64,000 bases of DNA, taken from Sulfurimonas sp. (GTDB lineage Bacteria > Campylobacterota > Campylobacteria > Campylobacterales > Sulfurimonadaceae). This document shows positions 33,036 through 42,481 of the stretch, one piece after another. The notes beneath the pieces were generated by a model. The model saw only the letters and a list, made by a program, of their open reading frames with translations, was not told the origin of the DNA and ran no database searches. The stretch spans positions 1 through 64,000 of the forward strand of contig NZ_JALXBK010000047.1 in NCBI RefSeq assembly GCF_026991475.1, in the 5' to 3' direction. The translations under genes and the position numbers were made by a program. Position 1 is the stretch's first letter; the number at the start of each line of letters is the position of its first letter.

Positions 33036-33668
33036 TTAGATATTTTTTGCCAATTCTACACAACTTTCAATAGTGGTATTCTCACTAATGTGATACTCAA
33101 TCCCTTTTGGAACTGCCTTTGCCGTTGTCTTTCCTATAACAATAAGAGTACTGCGTTTAGAGAGAGTATGTGTTTGTAAAAAACACTCCAAACTAGAAGG
33201 AGATGTAAAAATCAGTATTGACTCTTCTACTACTTCTACATTAAGAATATCTTTTGAACATTCGCTCACATAAACAATTGCTTCATCTATAAGATAACCC
33301 TCTTTTTTAGATACAAAAACAAAATCAGAAGCAACTACTTTCGCCCTCAAATAGAGCCATCGCATACTTTTAGGATAGTTTTTTATTTTTTGTACTAAAT
33401 TATCTCCATATCCTTCACCAACATCTAAAACCCTGCCACCAATTGCCTCATAACTTTTTGCACTTGCCTTTGAAACACAAAGTGCAGGAATATTTTGAAA
33501 TAACTGCGTTTGATACTGTTGCAGTGCTTTTGATGCCTGTTTAGAAGTGATAATAAAAGCATCATATTTTGAAAAATCAATTTCAGGTTGTAAAAAAGTA
33601 ATAGAGAGAGAATTGACACTCACCGTATCAGGATGAGAGGATATAGAAAAGAGATAAACTGGACGCAT
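33036..33668 (-). CDS. hemD: Uroporphyrinogen-III synthase
   Basis: Cyclises hydroxymethylbilane in haem, sirohaem and cobalamin synthesis. The family is poorly conserved; here KYDAFIITSKQASKALQQ near 36, YGDNLVQKI, the central KSMRWLYLRAK, and SILIFTSPSSLECFL and LIVIGKTTAKAVP in the second half fit the bilobed HemD. 210 aa. It lies 15 bases after guaA in the same direction. Alternative assignments seem unlikely. Confidence 0.85.
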   Translation of the reverse strand: MRPVYLFSISSHPDTVSVNSLSITFLQPEIDFSKYDAFIITSKQASKALQQYQTQLFQNIPALCVSKASAKSYEAIGGRVLDVGEGYGDNLVQKIKNYPKSMRWLYLRAKVVASDFVFVSKKEGYLIDEAIVYVSECSKDILNVEVVEESILIFTSPSSLECFLQTHTLSKRSTLIVIGKTTAKAVPKGIEYHISENTTIESCVELAKNI

Positions 33669-33683
33669 GGGAAAAGCTTTCGC

Positions 33684-35234
33684 CTATTCCCACTCTATAG
33701 TTGCTGGTGGCTTACTAGATATGTCGTAAACCACTCTATTTATGCCATCAACCTCGTTGATAATTCTTCTTGAGATTCTCTCAAGTAAATCATGTGGAAG
33801 GTGTGCAAATGTTGCTGTCATTCCATCAACTGCTTCAACAACACGCACACATACTGTGTTGTCATAAGTACGGTTATCACCCATAACACCTACAGATTTT
33901 ACATTGAGTAAAACTGCAAATGCTTGCCATGTTTTTGCATAGTATCCACTTGCTTTTAACTCATCTAGTAAAATTACATCTGCTTCACGAAGAAGATCTA
34001 AATCAGCAGGATTTACATCTCCCATAATGCGAATTGCAAGTCCTGGTCCAGGGAATGGATGACGATTTACCATTGATTCTGGAAGGCCTAGTTCAAGTCC
34101 AATTTTACGTACCTCATCTTTAAAAAGTTCACGCAACGGCTCAATAAGTTCAAAATCCATCCAGTCAGGAAGTCCACCAACATTATGGTGAGATTTAATC
34201 ACTTCAGATGGTCCATTTACAGAAATAGACTCAATAACATCAGGATAAAGTGTTCCTTGTGCTAAAAATTTAATACCATCATGCTTTTTAGCCTCTTTTT
34301 CAAACTCTTCTATAAATGTATGTCCAATAATTTTACGCTTTTTCTCAGGATCACTCACACCTGCAAGTTTTGAGAGGAAACTCTCTCTTGCATCTACAAC
34401 AACTAAAGGAACTTTGAGGTTAATTTTAAAGACCTGCTCAACTTGCTCACGTTCACCTTTTCTTAAAAGTCCATTATCTACAAAGACAGGAACAAGTTGC
34501 TCACCAATTGCTTCATAGAGCATTGCTGCAACAACAGAACTATCAACACCACCGCTGAGTCCACAAAGAACTTTGCCATCACCAACACGTTCTCTTATAG
34601 ATTCTATTTGTTGTTTTAAGAAGTGTTCCATTTTCCATTTTTCAGCTACACCACAAATATTTTTTGCAAAATTACGAAGCATTAAGTAACCCTCTTCTGA
34701 GTGTTGTACTTCTGGATGAAATTGCATTGCATAGACGCGTTTTTCATCATTTGCAATTGCTGCATATGGAGAGTTACTTGAAGTTGCAATAACTTTAAAC
34801 CCTTCAGGAAGTGTCTCAACTCTATCTGAATGACTCATCCATACAATTCTATTATTGTCACAATCTTTAAAAAGTGGCGAAACATCATCAGGATAGCCCA
34901 CTAATTCAAGCTCTGCTTTTCCATATTCATGATGATCAGAACGAATAACACTACCACCAAAATCCACTGCAATTCTTTGCATACCATAACAGATACCAAG
35001 AATAGGCAGACCCATATCGTAAACACCCTGATCCACTTCATAAGCATTTTCATTATAGACTGATGAAGGACCACCACTCAAAATAATACCTTTAGGATTT
35101 TTTGCTTTTATATCTTCTACTTTTGTATGATAAGGAAGAATTTCGCAGTAAATTTTATCTTCACGCAGACGACGAGCTATAAGTTGTGTATATTGAGAAC
35201 CAAAATCGAGGACGATAATGCTAACATTTGTCAT
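33684..35234 (-). CDS. guaA: GMP synthase (glutamine-hydrolysing)
   Basis: Converts XMP to GMP. N-terminal class I glutamine amidotransferase with [13 protein letters not shown] (Cys) and [13 protein letters not shown] (His). The ATP-pyrophosphatase domain has [15 protein letters not shown]. The C-terminal dimer domain has [17 protein letters not shown] and ends PPATIEWE. 516 aa. Upstream of its start lies the AAACGCAG inverted pair. Confidence 0.98.
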   Translation of the reverse strand: MTNVSIIVLDFGSQYTQLIARRLREDKIYCEILPYHTKVEDIKAKNPKGIILSGGPSSVYNENAYEVDQGVYDMGLPILGICYGMQRIAVDFGGSVIRSDHHEYGKAELELVGYPDDVSPLFKDCDNNRIVWMSHSDRVETLPEGFKVIATSSNSPYAAIANDEKRVYAMQFHPEVQHSEEGYLMLRNFAKNICGVAEKWKMEHFLKQQIESIRERVGDGKVLCGLSGGVDSSVVAAMLYEAIGEQLVPVFVDNGLLRKGEREQVEQVFKINLKVPLVVVDARESFLSKLAGVSDPEKKRKIIGHTFIEEFEKEAKKHDGIKFLAQGTLYPDVIESISVNGPSEVIKSHHNVGGLPDWMDFELIEPLRELFKDEVRKIGLELGLPESMVNRHPFPGPGLAIRIMGDVNPADLDLLREADVILLDELKASGYYAKTWQAFAVLLNVKSVGVMGDNRTYDNTVCVRVVEAVDGMTATFAHLPHDLLERISRRIINEVDGINRVVYDISSKPPATIEWE

Positions 35235-35300
35235 TTGAAATGCCTTTTTAAAATATGATAATTAATGAGAAAGAATACTATAAAGTAGATTAATATTTGA

Positions 35301-35329
35301 TTTAAACGCAGCCATTAACTGCGTTTAAA
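35301..35329 (-). terminator. Inverted AAACGCAG pair, probable nhaD terminator
   Basis: TTTAAACGCAG (35301-35311), loop CCATTAA, CTGCGTTTAAA (35319-35329): a perfect 11-bp stem, 12 bases past the nhaD stop. It consists of two copies of the over-represented octamer in opposite orientations. Inverted uptake sequences are used as terminators in Neisseria and Haemophilus. Confidence 0.7.
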
Positions 35330-35340
35330 AGTTAAAAATT

Positions 35341-36648
35341 TTAGTAAAGTCCTAAAATTTCAAATTGAACATACCAAATAGCAATTGAAACGAAGTATCC
35401 AGCCAAAACTGTCCATGAGTGTTTCATATGTGAACCAAAAGTATAAACACCACGCATTTTACCCATAACACCCACACCTGCAGCAGAACCAAAACTGATT
35501 AGACTACCACCAATACCTGCTGTCATTGTTACAAGCATCCACTGGTCTGTATCCATAGATGGAGATGATTTCAAAATAGCACTCATAACAGGAACATTAT
35601 CAATAACTGCAGAGAGGAAACCTACACCAATATTTGAAGCTGTTGCCCCTGCCATTGCATAAACATCATGTACGTATTCTAAAAAGCCTAAAAAGTGTAA
35701 AGCTCCAACTGCTGAGAGAATACCAAAGAAGAAAAGAAGTGTATCGTTTTCCACTTTTTCCATATTTACATAAATATTAAATGCATTTGCACCTTTTCTT
35801 TTTAACTGAAATGAGTAGAGTTTTAAAATTGCAAGTCCAAACATCATACCCCACATTGCTGGAAAATGGAAAAATGTATGTCCTAAAACTGCAATAACAA
35901 TAGTAAGCACACCTAAATATGCGACAGTCATACCACCATCTAAAACAACAGGTTTTTTCTCAGTTGAAGCATCAAAGGGAGGCTGACCATCAGGAAGGGA
36001 AAGACTTAATAAAAATGCTGTTACACCCCATCCTATTACTGAAGCTGGAAAAAGATAAAGAAAATCTACAAATTGACCTTTTTCTGCAGTCCAAGACATG
36101 AGTGTTGTAATATCTCCAAATGGAGACCATGCACCACCTGCATTTGCAGCAACAACAATATTTATAGCCCCTGGAACTAAAAATGAAATATTTTTCTTAT
36201 CAATTGTAAAAAGAACAGTTGAGAGAATAAGCGCTGTTGTTAAGTTGTCTGCAACAGGAGAGATAAAAAATGCTAAAAGACCTGTTAGCCAAAAAAGTTT
36301 TTTATATGTATAACCCTTTGAAACAAGTTTATACTTCATCAAATCAAAAACACCACGCTCAAGCAGTGTTTCGATGAAGGTCATAGCCACTAAAAGGAAG
36401 AAGAATATTTCAGAAATTTCTAAAATTAATCTCTCAAGTTCTTTATGTAAAGGCATTGGATCAAGCCCGTTTATAGCATAGTAAATCCCAATAAGCATAA
36501 ACATAAATGTTCCGGCAAAAAGTGATGGTTTTGCCTTATTTATCTCGTACTTCTCTTCTGTAGCTATAAAATAGTACGCTATAACAAAGACTGCTAAACT
36601 TAGCCATCCTACCCATGTCGTTGCAAGATTAATTGCTTCGTGTTCCAT
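35341..36648 (-). CDS. nhaD: NhaD-type Na+/H+ antiporter
   Basis: Ion-transporter superfamily antiporter with about 12 membrane helices. GVFDLMKYKLVSKGYTYKKL, SPVADNLTTALILSTVLF, VAANAGGAWSPFGDITTLMS and FLSAVIDNVPVMSAILK contain the D-N and S-P-G motifs of NhaD. The family is common in alkaliphiles and marine bacteria and suggests sodium homeostasis. The ATG overlaps the nadB stop by one base, so it is coupled to NAD synthesis only by operon organisation. Confidence 0.9.
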   Translation of the reverse strand: MEHEAINLATTWVGWLSLAVFVIAYYFIATEEKYEINKAKPSLFAGTFMFMLIGIYYAINGLDPMPLHKELERLILEISEIFFFLLVAMTFIETLLERGVFDLMKYKLVSKGYTYKKLFWLTGLLAFFISPVADNLTTALILSTVLFTIDKKNISFLVPGAINIVVAANAGGAWSPFGDITTLMSWTAEKGQFVDFLYLFPASVIGWGVTAFLLSLSLPDGQPPFDASTEKKPVVLDGGMTVAYLGVLTIVIAVLGHTFFHFPAMWGMMFGLAILKLYSFQLKRKGANAFNIYVNMEKVENDTLLFFFGILSAVGALHFLGFLEYVHDVYAMAGATASNIGVGFLSAVIDNVPVMSAILKSSPSMDTDQWMLVTMTAGIGGSLISFGSAAGVGVMGKMRGVYTFGSHMKHSWTVLAGYFVSIAIWYVQFEILGLY

Positions 36649-38099
36649 TATTTCTCCTCTTGTATTGTGTGAACCCCTATAGATTCACTGCGTTTAAGTG
36701 CTGATGTTACTATCTCTTTTGCGGTTAGTAAACGAAATCTAAGTAGTTTACCAATATTTTCATTTAAAAGAGCATTAATTGTCTCTAAAGCATCATTTAA
36801 TCCACTTTTTGTCCGAACTATAGAGACATTTTCCCACATTATTCGTCTTAATTGATTTTTAATGTTTTTATCATTTTTAAGGCTCATCTCTTCATCTTCA
36901 AGATCGAACCTTATATCTTCTTTCTCTTCATCTATATGCTTTAAAATATCATCCACTGCTCTTGCGGCAAACACCATTCCCTCAAGTAAAGAGTTTGAAG
37001 CAAGGCGATTCGCACCATGCACTCTGGTAGATGCGACTTCACCAACAGCATAAAGATTTTTTACGCTTGGTACTTTTGCATCTAAGTCTGTTTTAATGCC
37101 ACCAATAGCATAGTGAAACGCAGGAGAGATTGGTACCCGTTGTTGTGGTACTTTGTAGCCTAAACTTCGTAAATTTTTATAAATATTTGGAAAACGGTGT
37201 GCAAAATACTCTTCATTAAAATTATTAAACGCAAGATAAATTTTTAACCCTGTTTTTCTTGAGTAGTGATACATCGCTTTTGAGACAATATCACGAGAAG
37301 CAAGCTCTCCTCTCTCATCATAATCAAATAAAAATCTTCTACCATTTTCATCTTCCATTGTTGCACCCTCACCACGAAGCGCTTCTGTAAGCAACATTTT
37401 TTGTGCATTTGTAGAGTTTACAAAAACAGTTGGATGAAACTGCAACATCTCCATTCTATCGAGTGCTATGCCTTTCATCACACAAAGCCCTTGCATATCT
37501 GCACTAATGCAGGGTGCATTGGTATGGTACTCAAAGAGTGAACCAACACCACCACTCGCTATAATGACATTTTTAGCATAAATATTTCGTCGCTCTCTAT
37601 GCTCAAGCAGGGTCACTCCATAACACTCGCCATCTTTAATGAGCAAATCAACAACTCTAGCATTACCAAGCATAGCGTGCGTGTTTTGTTCGAGTAAGAA
37701 GTAGTGTAAATAGCGCCCCGTAGCATCACCACCAGCATGTAAAATACGTTCACAAGAGTGTGCTGCCTCTTTTGTATAGAGAAGTTTGCCATTTTCATCT
37801 CTGTCAAATTCAAATCCATTTGCTATTAAATCATCAATGGCTGCGCGTGAATTTTCACTCAAAACATTGACAGCTTCTGTGTCACACAAACCTGCACCAG
37901 CTTCTAGTGTATCTTTTATATGAAAAGGTATATCTGCTTTATCGCGAGCAAGAGCTACACCACCTTGTGCATAAAAAGTATTGCATTTAAAAGTTTCACG
38001 CTTATTGATGAGCAGGACTTTTTTATCTTTTGGCAGATTCATAGCCGCATAAAGCCCTGCTACGCCTGCTCCTATTATTATTACATCATATCTTATCAT
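36648..38099 (-). CDS. nadB: L-aspartate oxidase
   Basis: FAD enzyme making iminoaspartate for quinolinate in NAD synthesis. The dinucleotide fold VIIIGAGVAGLYAAMNLP is at the N terminus. CNTFYAQGGVALARDKADIP, HSCERILHAGGDATGRYLHYF, HPTVFV and GANRLASNSLLEGMVFAARA are NadB/fumarate-reductase-type signatures, with the active-site Arg and His. I use the ATG at 38099; a TTG three codons upstream is also possible. It overlaps the small lipoprotein gene by four bases. Confidence 0.94.
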   Translation of the reverse strand: MIRYDVIIIGAGVAGLYAAMNLPKDKKVLLINKRETFKCNTFYAQGGVALARDKADIPFHIKDTLEAGAGLCDTEAVNVLSENSRAAIDDLIANGFEFDRDENGKLLYTKEAAHSCERILHAGGDATGRYLHYFLLEQNTHAMLGNARVVDLLIKDGECYGVTLLEHRERRNIYAKNVIIASGGVGSLFEYHTNAPCISADMQGLCVMKGIALDRMEMLQFHPTVFVNSTNAQKMLLTEALRGEGATMEDENGRRFLFDYDERGELASRDIVSKAMYHYSRKTGLKIYLAFNNFNEEYFAHRFPNIYKNLRSLGYKVPQQRVPISPAFHYAIGGIKTDLDAKVPSVKNLYAVGEVASTRVHGANRLASNSLLEGMVFAARAVDDILKHIDEEKEDIRFDLEDEEMSLKNDKNIKNQLRRIMWENVSIVRTKSGLNDALETINALLNENIGKLLRFRLLTAKEIVTSALKRSESIGVHTIQEEK

Positions 38100-38290
38100 T
38101 GGCTGCAACTCGCATTATTATCTTTTTGTAACTCTTTTTTTTGAATTATAAACTTCACATTTTTATCGCTAAAGCCTTTCTCCTCTTTGTAATATGGAGC
38201 AGCTTTATAGCCACATCCACTAAAACCTAAGAAAAAGCCTGCTATAATTAACAGATGAAAAATGTTAGCGATATTCTTAATTCTCTTCAA
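38096..38290 (-). CDS. Small lipoprotein of the LptM/YifL-like type
   Basis: 64 residues from a TTG at 38290 with GAGG six bases upstream; a longer frame reaches 38320. A hydrophobic signal ([18 protein letters not shown]) ends in a lipobox Cys, then GYKAAPYY, the pattern of small LptM-type lipoproteins that help LptD folding. The rest is charged. The assignment rests on the short motif only. It runs opposite to the DciA-like gene and overlaps its 5' end by 36 bases. Confidence 0.7.
   Translation of the reverse strand: MKRIKNIANIFHLLIIAGFFLGFSGCGYKAAPYYKEEKGFSDKNVKFIIQKKELQKDNNASCSQ
38243..38248 (+). promoter_or_regulatory. Extended -10 box abutting the DciA-like start
   Basis: TATAAT on the plus strand ends six bases before the ATG at 38255, so transcription would begin at or next to the start codon. 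No AG-rich binding site lies between. This suggests a leaderless transcript. Confidence 0.4.
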
Positions 38291-38710
38291 AATAAACCTC
38301 AGTTTTCTAAGCTTTCGCACTATAAATGCATCTCTAGGATACAGTCGTTATTTTCGCCACCTTTACAAAAGATGGTCAAGTTTGCATACATAAAAAACAA
38401 CACACTTTTTTTTGTACTCAACCATCCAGGTGCCAAACAAGAGTTTGATAATAATATACAAAGCATTAAAAGTGCTTTAAAGTTCTATAATCCTGATGAG
38501 TGTCAAGCAGATAACATCCAAGATATTAAAGCATTTGTTACACATACTCCTACAAAAGTATTCACATTAGAAAAAAAAGAGCCTCAAAGATACACAGAAC
38601 GCTCAAGTGGAGAGTTTGAAATAAACATTCATAACCAAGAACTCAAATCGCTTGTAGCGTCTATTCAAAACATCATAAAAGAGAAAAATGCAACTGTTAG
38701 AGACGATTAA
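38255..38710 (+). CDS. DUF721/DciA-like protein
   Basis: DUF721 family: a short N-terminal helical part and a KH-like fold, with [20 protein letters not shown], then [20 protein letters not shown] and [16 protein letters not shown]. DciA proteins load DnaB helicase in bacteria that lack DnaC-type loaders. 151 aa. The start is an ATG with no upstream binding site. Its end overlaps uvrC by 23 bases. The role in replication is inferred from family. Confidence 0.75.
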   Translation: MKNVSDILNSLQNKPQFSKLSHYKCISRIQSLFSPPLQKMVKFAYIKNNTLFFVLNHPGAKQEFDNNIQSIKSALKFYNPDECQADNIQDIKAFVTHTPTKVFTLEKKEPQRYTERSSGEFEINIHNQELKSLVASIQNIIKEKNATVRDD

Positions 38711-40490
38711 ACAACTCCCCTCTTCTGCGGGAATTTACCAATACTTCGATAAAAATGGTCACCTTTTATATGTTGGCAAGGCAAAAAATCTTGCAAACAG
38801 AGTGAAAAGCTATTGGAAATTTACACCGAAATTAGGGGCAAATACAAATCTTTCTGTGCGTATAAAAAAGATGATAGAGCAGACAGTCTCCATGAATTAC
38901 ATCGTCGTAAACTCCGAACATGATGCACTCATTCTTGAAAACTCTCTTATCAAGCAACTCAATCCAAAGTACAATATACTCTTAAGAGATGATAAAACCT
39001 ACCCCTATATTTACATTGACAACTCTCAGGAGTATCCCCGTTTTGAAATAACACGAAAAATTATAAAGAGTAAAGACATTACCTACTTTGGTCCCTATTC
39101 TGTTGGTGCAAGAGATATTTTAAACTCTATCTATGAAATCTGTAAACTTGTCCAAAAAAAGGGTTCTCTTAAATCAAAAAAACTCTGTTTATACTATCAA
39201 ATAGAGAAGTGTTTAGGGCCATGTGAACTTCCAGTTTCAAAAGAGCGTTATCAAAAAGAGATTGATTTAGCTACAAAACTCATTAAAAACAAAACATTTT
39301 TAACAAAAAACTTAAAAGAAAAAATGAACTTTTATGCCCAGGAGTTGCGTTTTGAGGAGGCAGGTGAACTGCGTGATAGAATAGAGAGGATTGAGCGTTC
39401 AGAGATTAAAAGTGACATAGATTTCGCAACAGATGAAAATTATGATATTTTTGTTATAGAGCACTCCCCCAAACGTGCCGTTGTTGTGCGTATATTTATG
39501 CGTCATGGTAAAATCATCTCCTCTACTCACAACTATATAAATCTAAATGAGGGATTTAATATAAATGAGGCCTATTCCCGTGCCTTGATTGATTTTTATA
39601 AAGATGAAAAGCCCCCTATCGTTGCACCTATTTTAGTTGCAAATATGTTTGATGACTTAGAGCTTATAGAAGAGCATTTAAGCAAGATATTTGAAAAAAA
39701 AGCCTCTATATCGATGCCACAAAGAGGTAAGAAAAAAGATTTAATCGCTCTTGCAAAACTAAACGCAGCAGAGTTACTCTCAAGAGAAACAAACATATCT
39801 AACACTAAAATAGTAGAAGATATTCAAGATTTATGCCACTTAGAAAGAGTCCCTCTAAGAATTGAGACTTTTGACAATTCACATATGGCAGGGGTGGCTA
39901 CTGTTGGGGCTATGATTGTCTATGAAAACGGAAAGTTTGATAAAAAATCTTATAGAACTTACCATCTAAACGCAAGAGATGAATATGCGCAAATGAGAGA
40001 GACACTCTCTCGTCGCGTTGCAAGTTTTTCTAAAAATTCTCCACCAGATTTATGGATACTCGATGGTGGAGCAACACTTTTAAAACTTGCTTTAGAAATT
40101 TTAGAATCAAATGGCGTTTTTTTAGATGTTATTGCTATTTCTAAAGAAAAAGTTGATGCAAAGGCACATCGAGCTAAAGGAAAAGCAAATGATATTATTT
40201 ACACAAAAGAGGAAGCTTTTAGACTAAAAAACAGTGACAAAAGATTACAATTTATCCAAAATTTACGAGATGAATCACATAGAGCAGCTATTACCTTTCA
40301 TAAAAAAACCAAGCTCAAACTCGACCAAGAGAGTAAACTGCTCAATCTAAATGGAATTTCACCGGCAAAAGTGCAAAAACTTTTAAACCATTTTGGAACT
40401 TTTGAAGCACTCAAAAATGTTACCCAAAATGATATTTCTTCACTTTTAAATACAAAAGATGCAAAAACCATCAAAAATATTTATAAATAA
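38688..40490 (+). CDS. uvrC: Excinuclease ABC subunit C
   Basis: Dual-incision nuclease of nucleotide excision repair. GIY-YIG domain at the start ([20 protein letters not shown] with [11 protein letters not shown]), UVR domain near 200 ([17 protein letters not shown]), the RNase H-like nuclease ([28 protein letters not shown]) and the C-terminal helix-hairpin-helix pair ([20 protein letters not shown]). 600 aa. ATG preceded by AAAGAG. It is followed by a T-run without a clear stem. Confidence 0.97.
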   Translation: MQLLETIKQLPSSAGIYQYFDKNGHLLYVGKAKNLANRVKSYWKFTPKLGANTNLSVRIKKMIEQTVSMNYIVVNSEHDALILENSLIKQLNPKYNILLRDDKTYPYIYIDNSQEYPRFEITRKIIKSKDITYFGPYSVGARDILNSIYEICKLVQKKGSLKSKKLCLYYQIEKCLGPCELPVSKERYQKEIDLATKLIKNKTFLTKNLKEKMNFYAQELRFEEAGELRDRIERIERSEIKSDIDFATDENYDIFVIEHSPKRAVVVRIFMRHGKIISSTHNYINLNEGFNINEAYSRALIDFYKDEKPPIVAPILVANMFDDLELIEEHLSKIFEKKASISMPQRGKKKDLIALAKLNAAELLSRETNISNTKIVEDIQDLCHLERVPLRIETFDNSHMAGVATVGAMIVYENGKFDKKSYRTYHLNARDEYAQMRETLSRRVASFSKNSPPDLWILDGGATLLKLALEILESNGVFLDVIAISKEKVDAKAHRAKGKANDIIYTKEEAFRLKNSDKRLQFIQNLRDESHRAAITFHKKTKLKLDQESKLLNLNGISPAKVQKLLNHFGTFEALKNVTQNDISSLLNTKDAKTIKNIYK

Positions 40491-40559
40491 GTTTTTTTTT
40501 TATCCCTTTATGATATATTTGTGATAGATTAATAATTCAAACAATTATAAGGTTTTTTT

Positions 40560-40973
40560 ATGAGTAAGGTTATCCCAAAAGATAAAGAGTATTTTTTTGA
40601 TGACAATGTGATCATTAGCCAAACAGATATAAAAGGTATTATTACATATGGAAATAGAGTTTTTTTTCAAGTTTCAGGATATAAAAAGGATGAGTTAATA
40701 GGTCAATCACATAATATTCTCAGACATCCAGATATGCCTAAAGAGGTATTTAAAAAGATGTGGAAAGCAATTCAATCTGGACAAGCTTGGAACGGACTTA
40801 TAAAAAACCTGCGTAAAGATGGTCTTTACTATTGGGTGGAGACAGAAATACTTCCTGTACGGGATAATAATGATGAAATCATAGGTTACATAGCAGCAAG
40901 AAAAGCTGCTTCGAGAAAAGATATTCAAGAACATGAAGAGATTTATCAAAAAATGTTAGAGACGCAAAAGTAA
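40560..40973 (+). CDS. Single PAS-domain protein, Aer/CetB-like
   Basis: One PAS domain (residues 20-120). TDIKGIITYGNRVFFQVSGY plus the following KKDELIGQSHNILRHPDMPK is the Aer/CetB-type flavin-PAS pattern. No transmembrane helix is present; the C-terminal end is an acidic helix. In Campylobacter, PAS-only CetB works with the signalling protein CetA in energy taxis. Here the downstream genes are an HPt protein, a hybrid kinase and a REC protein. FAD binding is inference. SD TAAGG upstream. Confidence 0.85.
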   Translation: MSKVIPKDKEYFFDDNVIISQTDIKGIITYGNRVFFQVSGYKKDELIGQSHNILRHPDMPKEVFKKMWKAIQSGQAWNGLIKNLRKDGLYYWVETEILPVRDNNDEIIGYIAARKAASRKDIQEHEEIYQKMLETQK

Positions 40974-40982
40974 GGAGAGACA

Positions 40983-42479
40983 ATGTTAATATATAATTTT
41001 CAAAAAGAATTTTTAGGTATAGATGCTAAAGATCTCCAAGAACTGGGCTATCATGATCTATCTTCATTAAGAAGTGAAGTAACAGATTTTGCTGATTTAT
41101 TTGTAAAAACACCTGGTTATATCCACAATTTTCAACATGTGCATTGGATAGATTTTATTGATTGTGCAGATGATGGTGAAATACAAAAAGTTATTATTAA
41201 TGCAAATGGGAAAAACTTTACCGCCAATCTCTTAATTACATATGCTTATCTCAGCGATAATCCAATAGAAAAAGCATATCTTATTCATCTCAACAACTTA
41301 AGAGTTTTATCTAATGGAGAAGTTGAGCATATTCATGATGATATTTTGCAAAAATCTACTCCGATACATAACAAACCTATAGTAGAACCAGTTCATGAAA
41401 CAGAGCAAATCCTGACACCAGAAATAGGAGAAACACCAGTACAAGATATATTGCCTCCAGAAGGTGAGAGCAATAATATAGATGAATTTATACCTCAAGT
41501 TCAAGAAAGTGTACAGGAGAATGTTCAAGAAGTCCCTGCTGTCGAAGATGTATATGACACTAATGATATAAAACTTGATATTGACTTCAAGGAAGAACCT
41601 TTTGCGAATGTCACACCTCCTACCAAAATAGCTAAAAAAGAAAAATTTGACAATGGATATATTTATAACCCAGAAGTAGCTTCAAAAGAGTTAGGTCTAC
41701 CACTTGATTTAATAGAAGAGTTCATTCAAGATTTTATAGAACAAGCTGAAGATTTCAAACCTGAACTTTATAGTTCACTAAATGATGGAGATATTGACAA
41801 TGTTAAAACCTTGTCTCATAAACTCAAAGGTGTTGCTGCTAACTTAAGAATTGAGGATGCATTTGAAGTTCTCGCACTTATTAATACTACTCCTGATATT
41901 TCAGTTATTCAAACAAATTTAGATCTGTTTTACAAAATTATTGCTAAACTAGCTGATAAAGAGATCGATGAAATAGTTACAGTTGAAGCAGAACAAGTGC
42001 AAGAGCAAAATCAAGGGAAAGAAGAGAAACAAGAAGAATTTTCACTTGAGCTTAAAGATGATGTTATTGAAGAGCCTATAAAAATCCAAGAAGAAGAAGA
42101 ACTACCACTCACCTTTAAAGACGAACCTCAAGAAATCATTCCAGAAGAAGCTCAAGAAACTATTGAAATCAACTATTCAAAAGAGAAAGTAGCAAATGAA
42201 ATTGGACTTGATATTGAAAGTTTCAAAGAACTCTTTAGTGATTATATTCATGAAACAAACATACTTATCAAAGAGATGCAAAATGCCGCTGAAAGCAACA
42301 ACTTTGAGCTCGTTAACTTTGAAGTAATGAAACTCCAGGGAATGAGTGAAAATATGAGAATAAATAGTTTTAATAGTGAACTTAAAGCACTTACACACTC
42401 AACAAATCAAGATGAGTCATTCAAGCTCATTCATAAAATTCAAAATATTGTAGACCAGTTATCAAAAGTAGGAGCTTAA
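40983..42479 (+). CDS. Protein with two HPt-like domains, the second lacking histidine
   Basis: An N-terminal region (about 1-125) with a globular, PAS-like look, an acidic Gln/Glu/Pro-rich linker (130-215), and an HPt domain at about 225-325 with [14 protein letters not shown] (phosphoacceptor His). Another acidic linker and a second HPt-like helical domain at about 395-495 follow, in which the corresponding sequence is [12 protein letters not shown], with Met in place of His. SD GGAGAG. It lies between the PAS gene and the hybrid kinase gene, so it is probably part of one phosphorelay. The second domain may only bind. Confidence 0.85.
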   Translation: MLIYNFQKEFLGIDAKDLQELGYHDLSSLRSEVTDFADLFVKTPGYIHNFQHVHWIDFIDCADDGEIQKVIINANGKNFTANLLITYAYLSDNPIEKAYLIHLNNLRVLSNGEVEHIHDDILQKSTPIHNKPIVEPVHETEQILTPEIGETPVQDILPPEGESNNIDEFIPQVQESVQENVQEVPAVEDVYDTNDIKLDIDFKEEPFANVTPPTKIAKKEKFDNGYIYNPEVASKELGLPLDLIEEFIQDFIEQAEDFKPELYSSLNDGDIDNVKTLSHKLKGVAANLRIEDAFEVLALINTTPDISVIQTNLDLFYKIIAKLADKEIDEIVTVEAEQVQEQNQGKEEKQEEFSLELKDDVIEEPIKIQEEEELPLTFKDEPQEIIPEEAQETIEINYSKEKVANEIGLDIESFKELFSDYIHETNILIKEMQNAAESNNFELVNFEVMKLQGMSENMRINSFNSELKALTHSTNQDESFKLIHKIQNIVDQLSKVGA

Positions 42480-42481
42480 CA

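Noticed and set aside
36648-38320. Extra ORFs on opposite strands inside large genes (for example 2781-3113, 7502-7858, 23464-23853)
   Set aside because: They overlap well supported genes, have no ribosome binding site or family features, and are shadows of AT-rich codon patterns.
40492-40501. Ten-T run after uvrC as a phase-variation tract
   Set aside because: It lies past the stop of uvrC in AT-rich DNA. A T-run there is more simply a terminator tail, and no gene's frame or core promoter depends on it.
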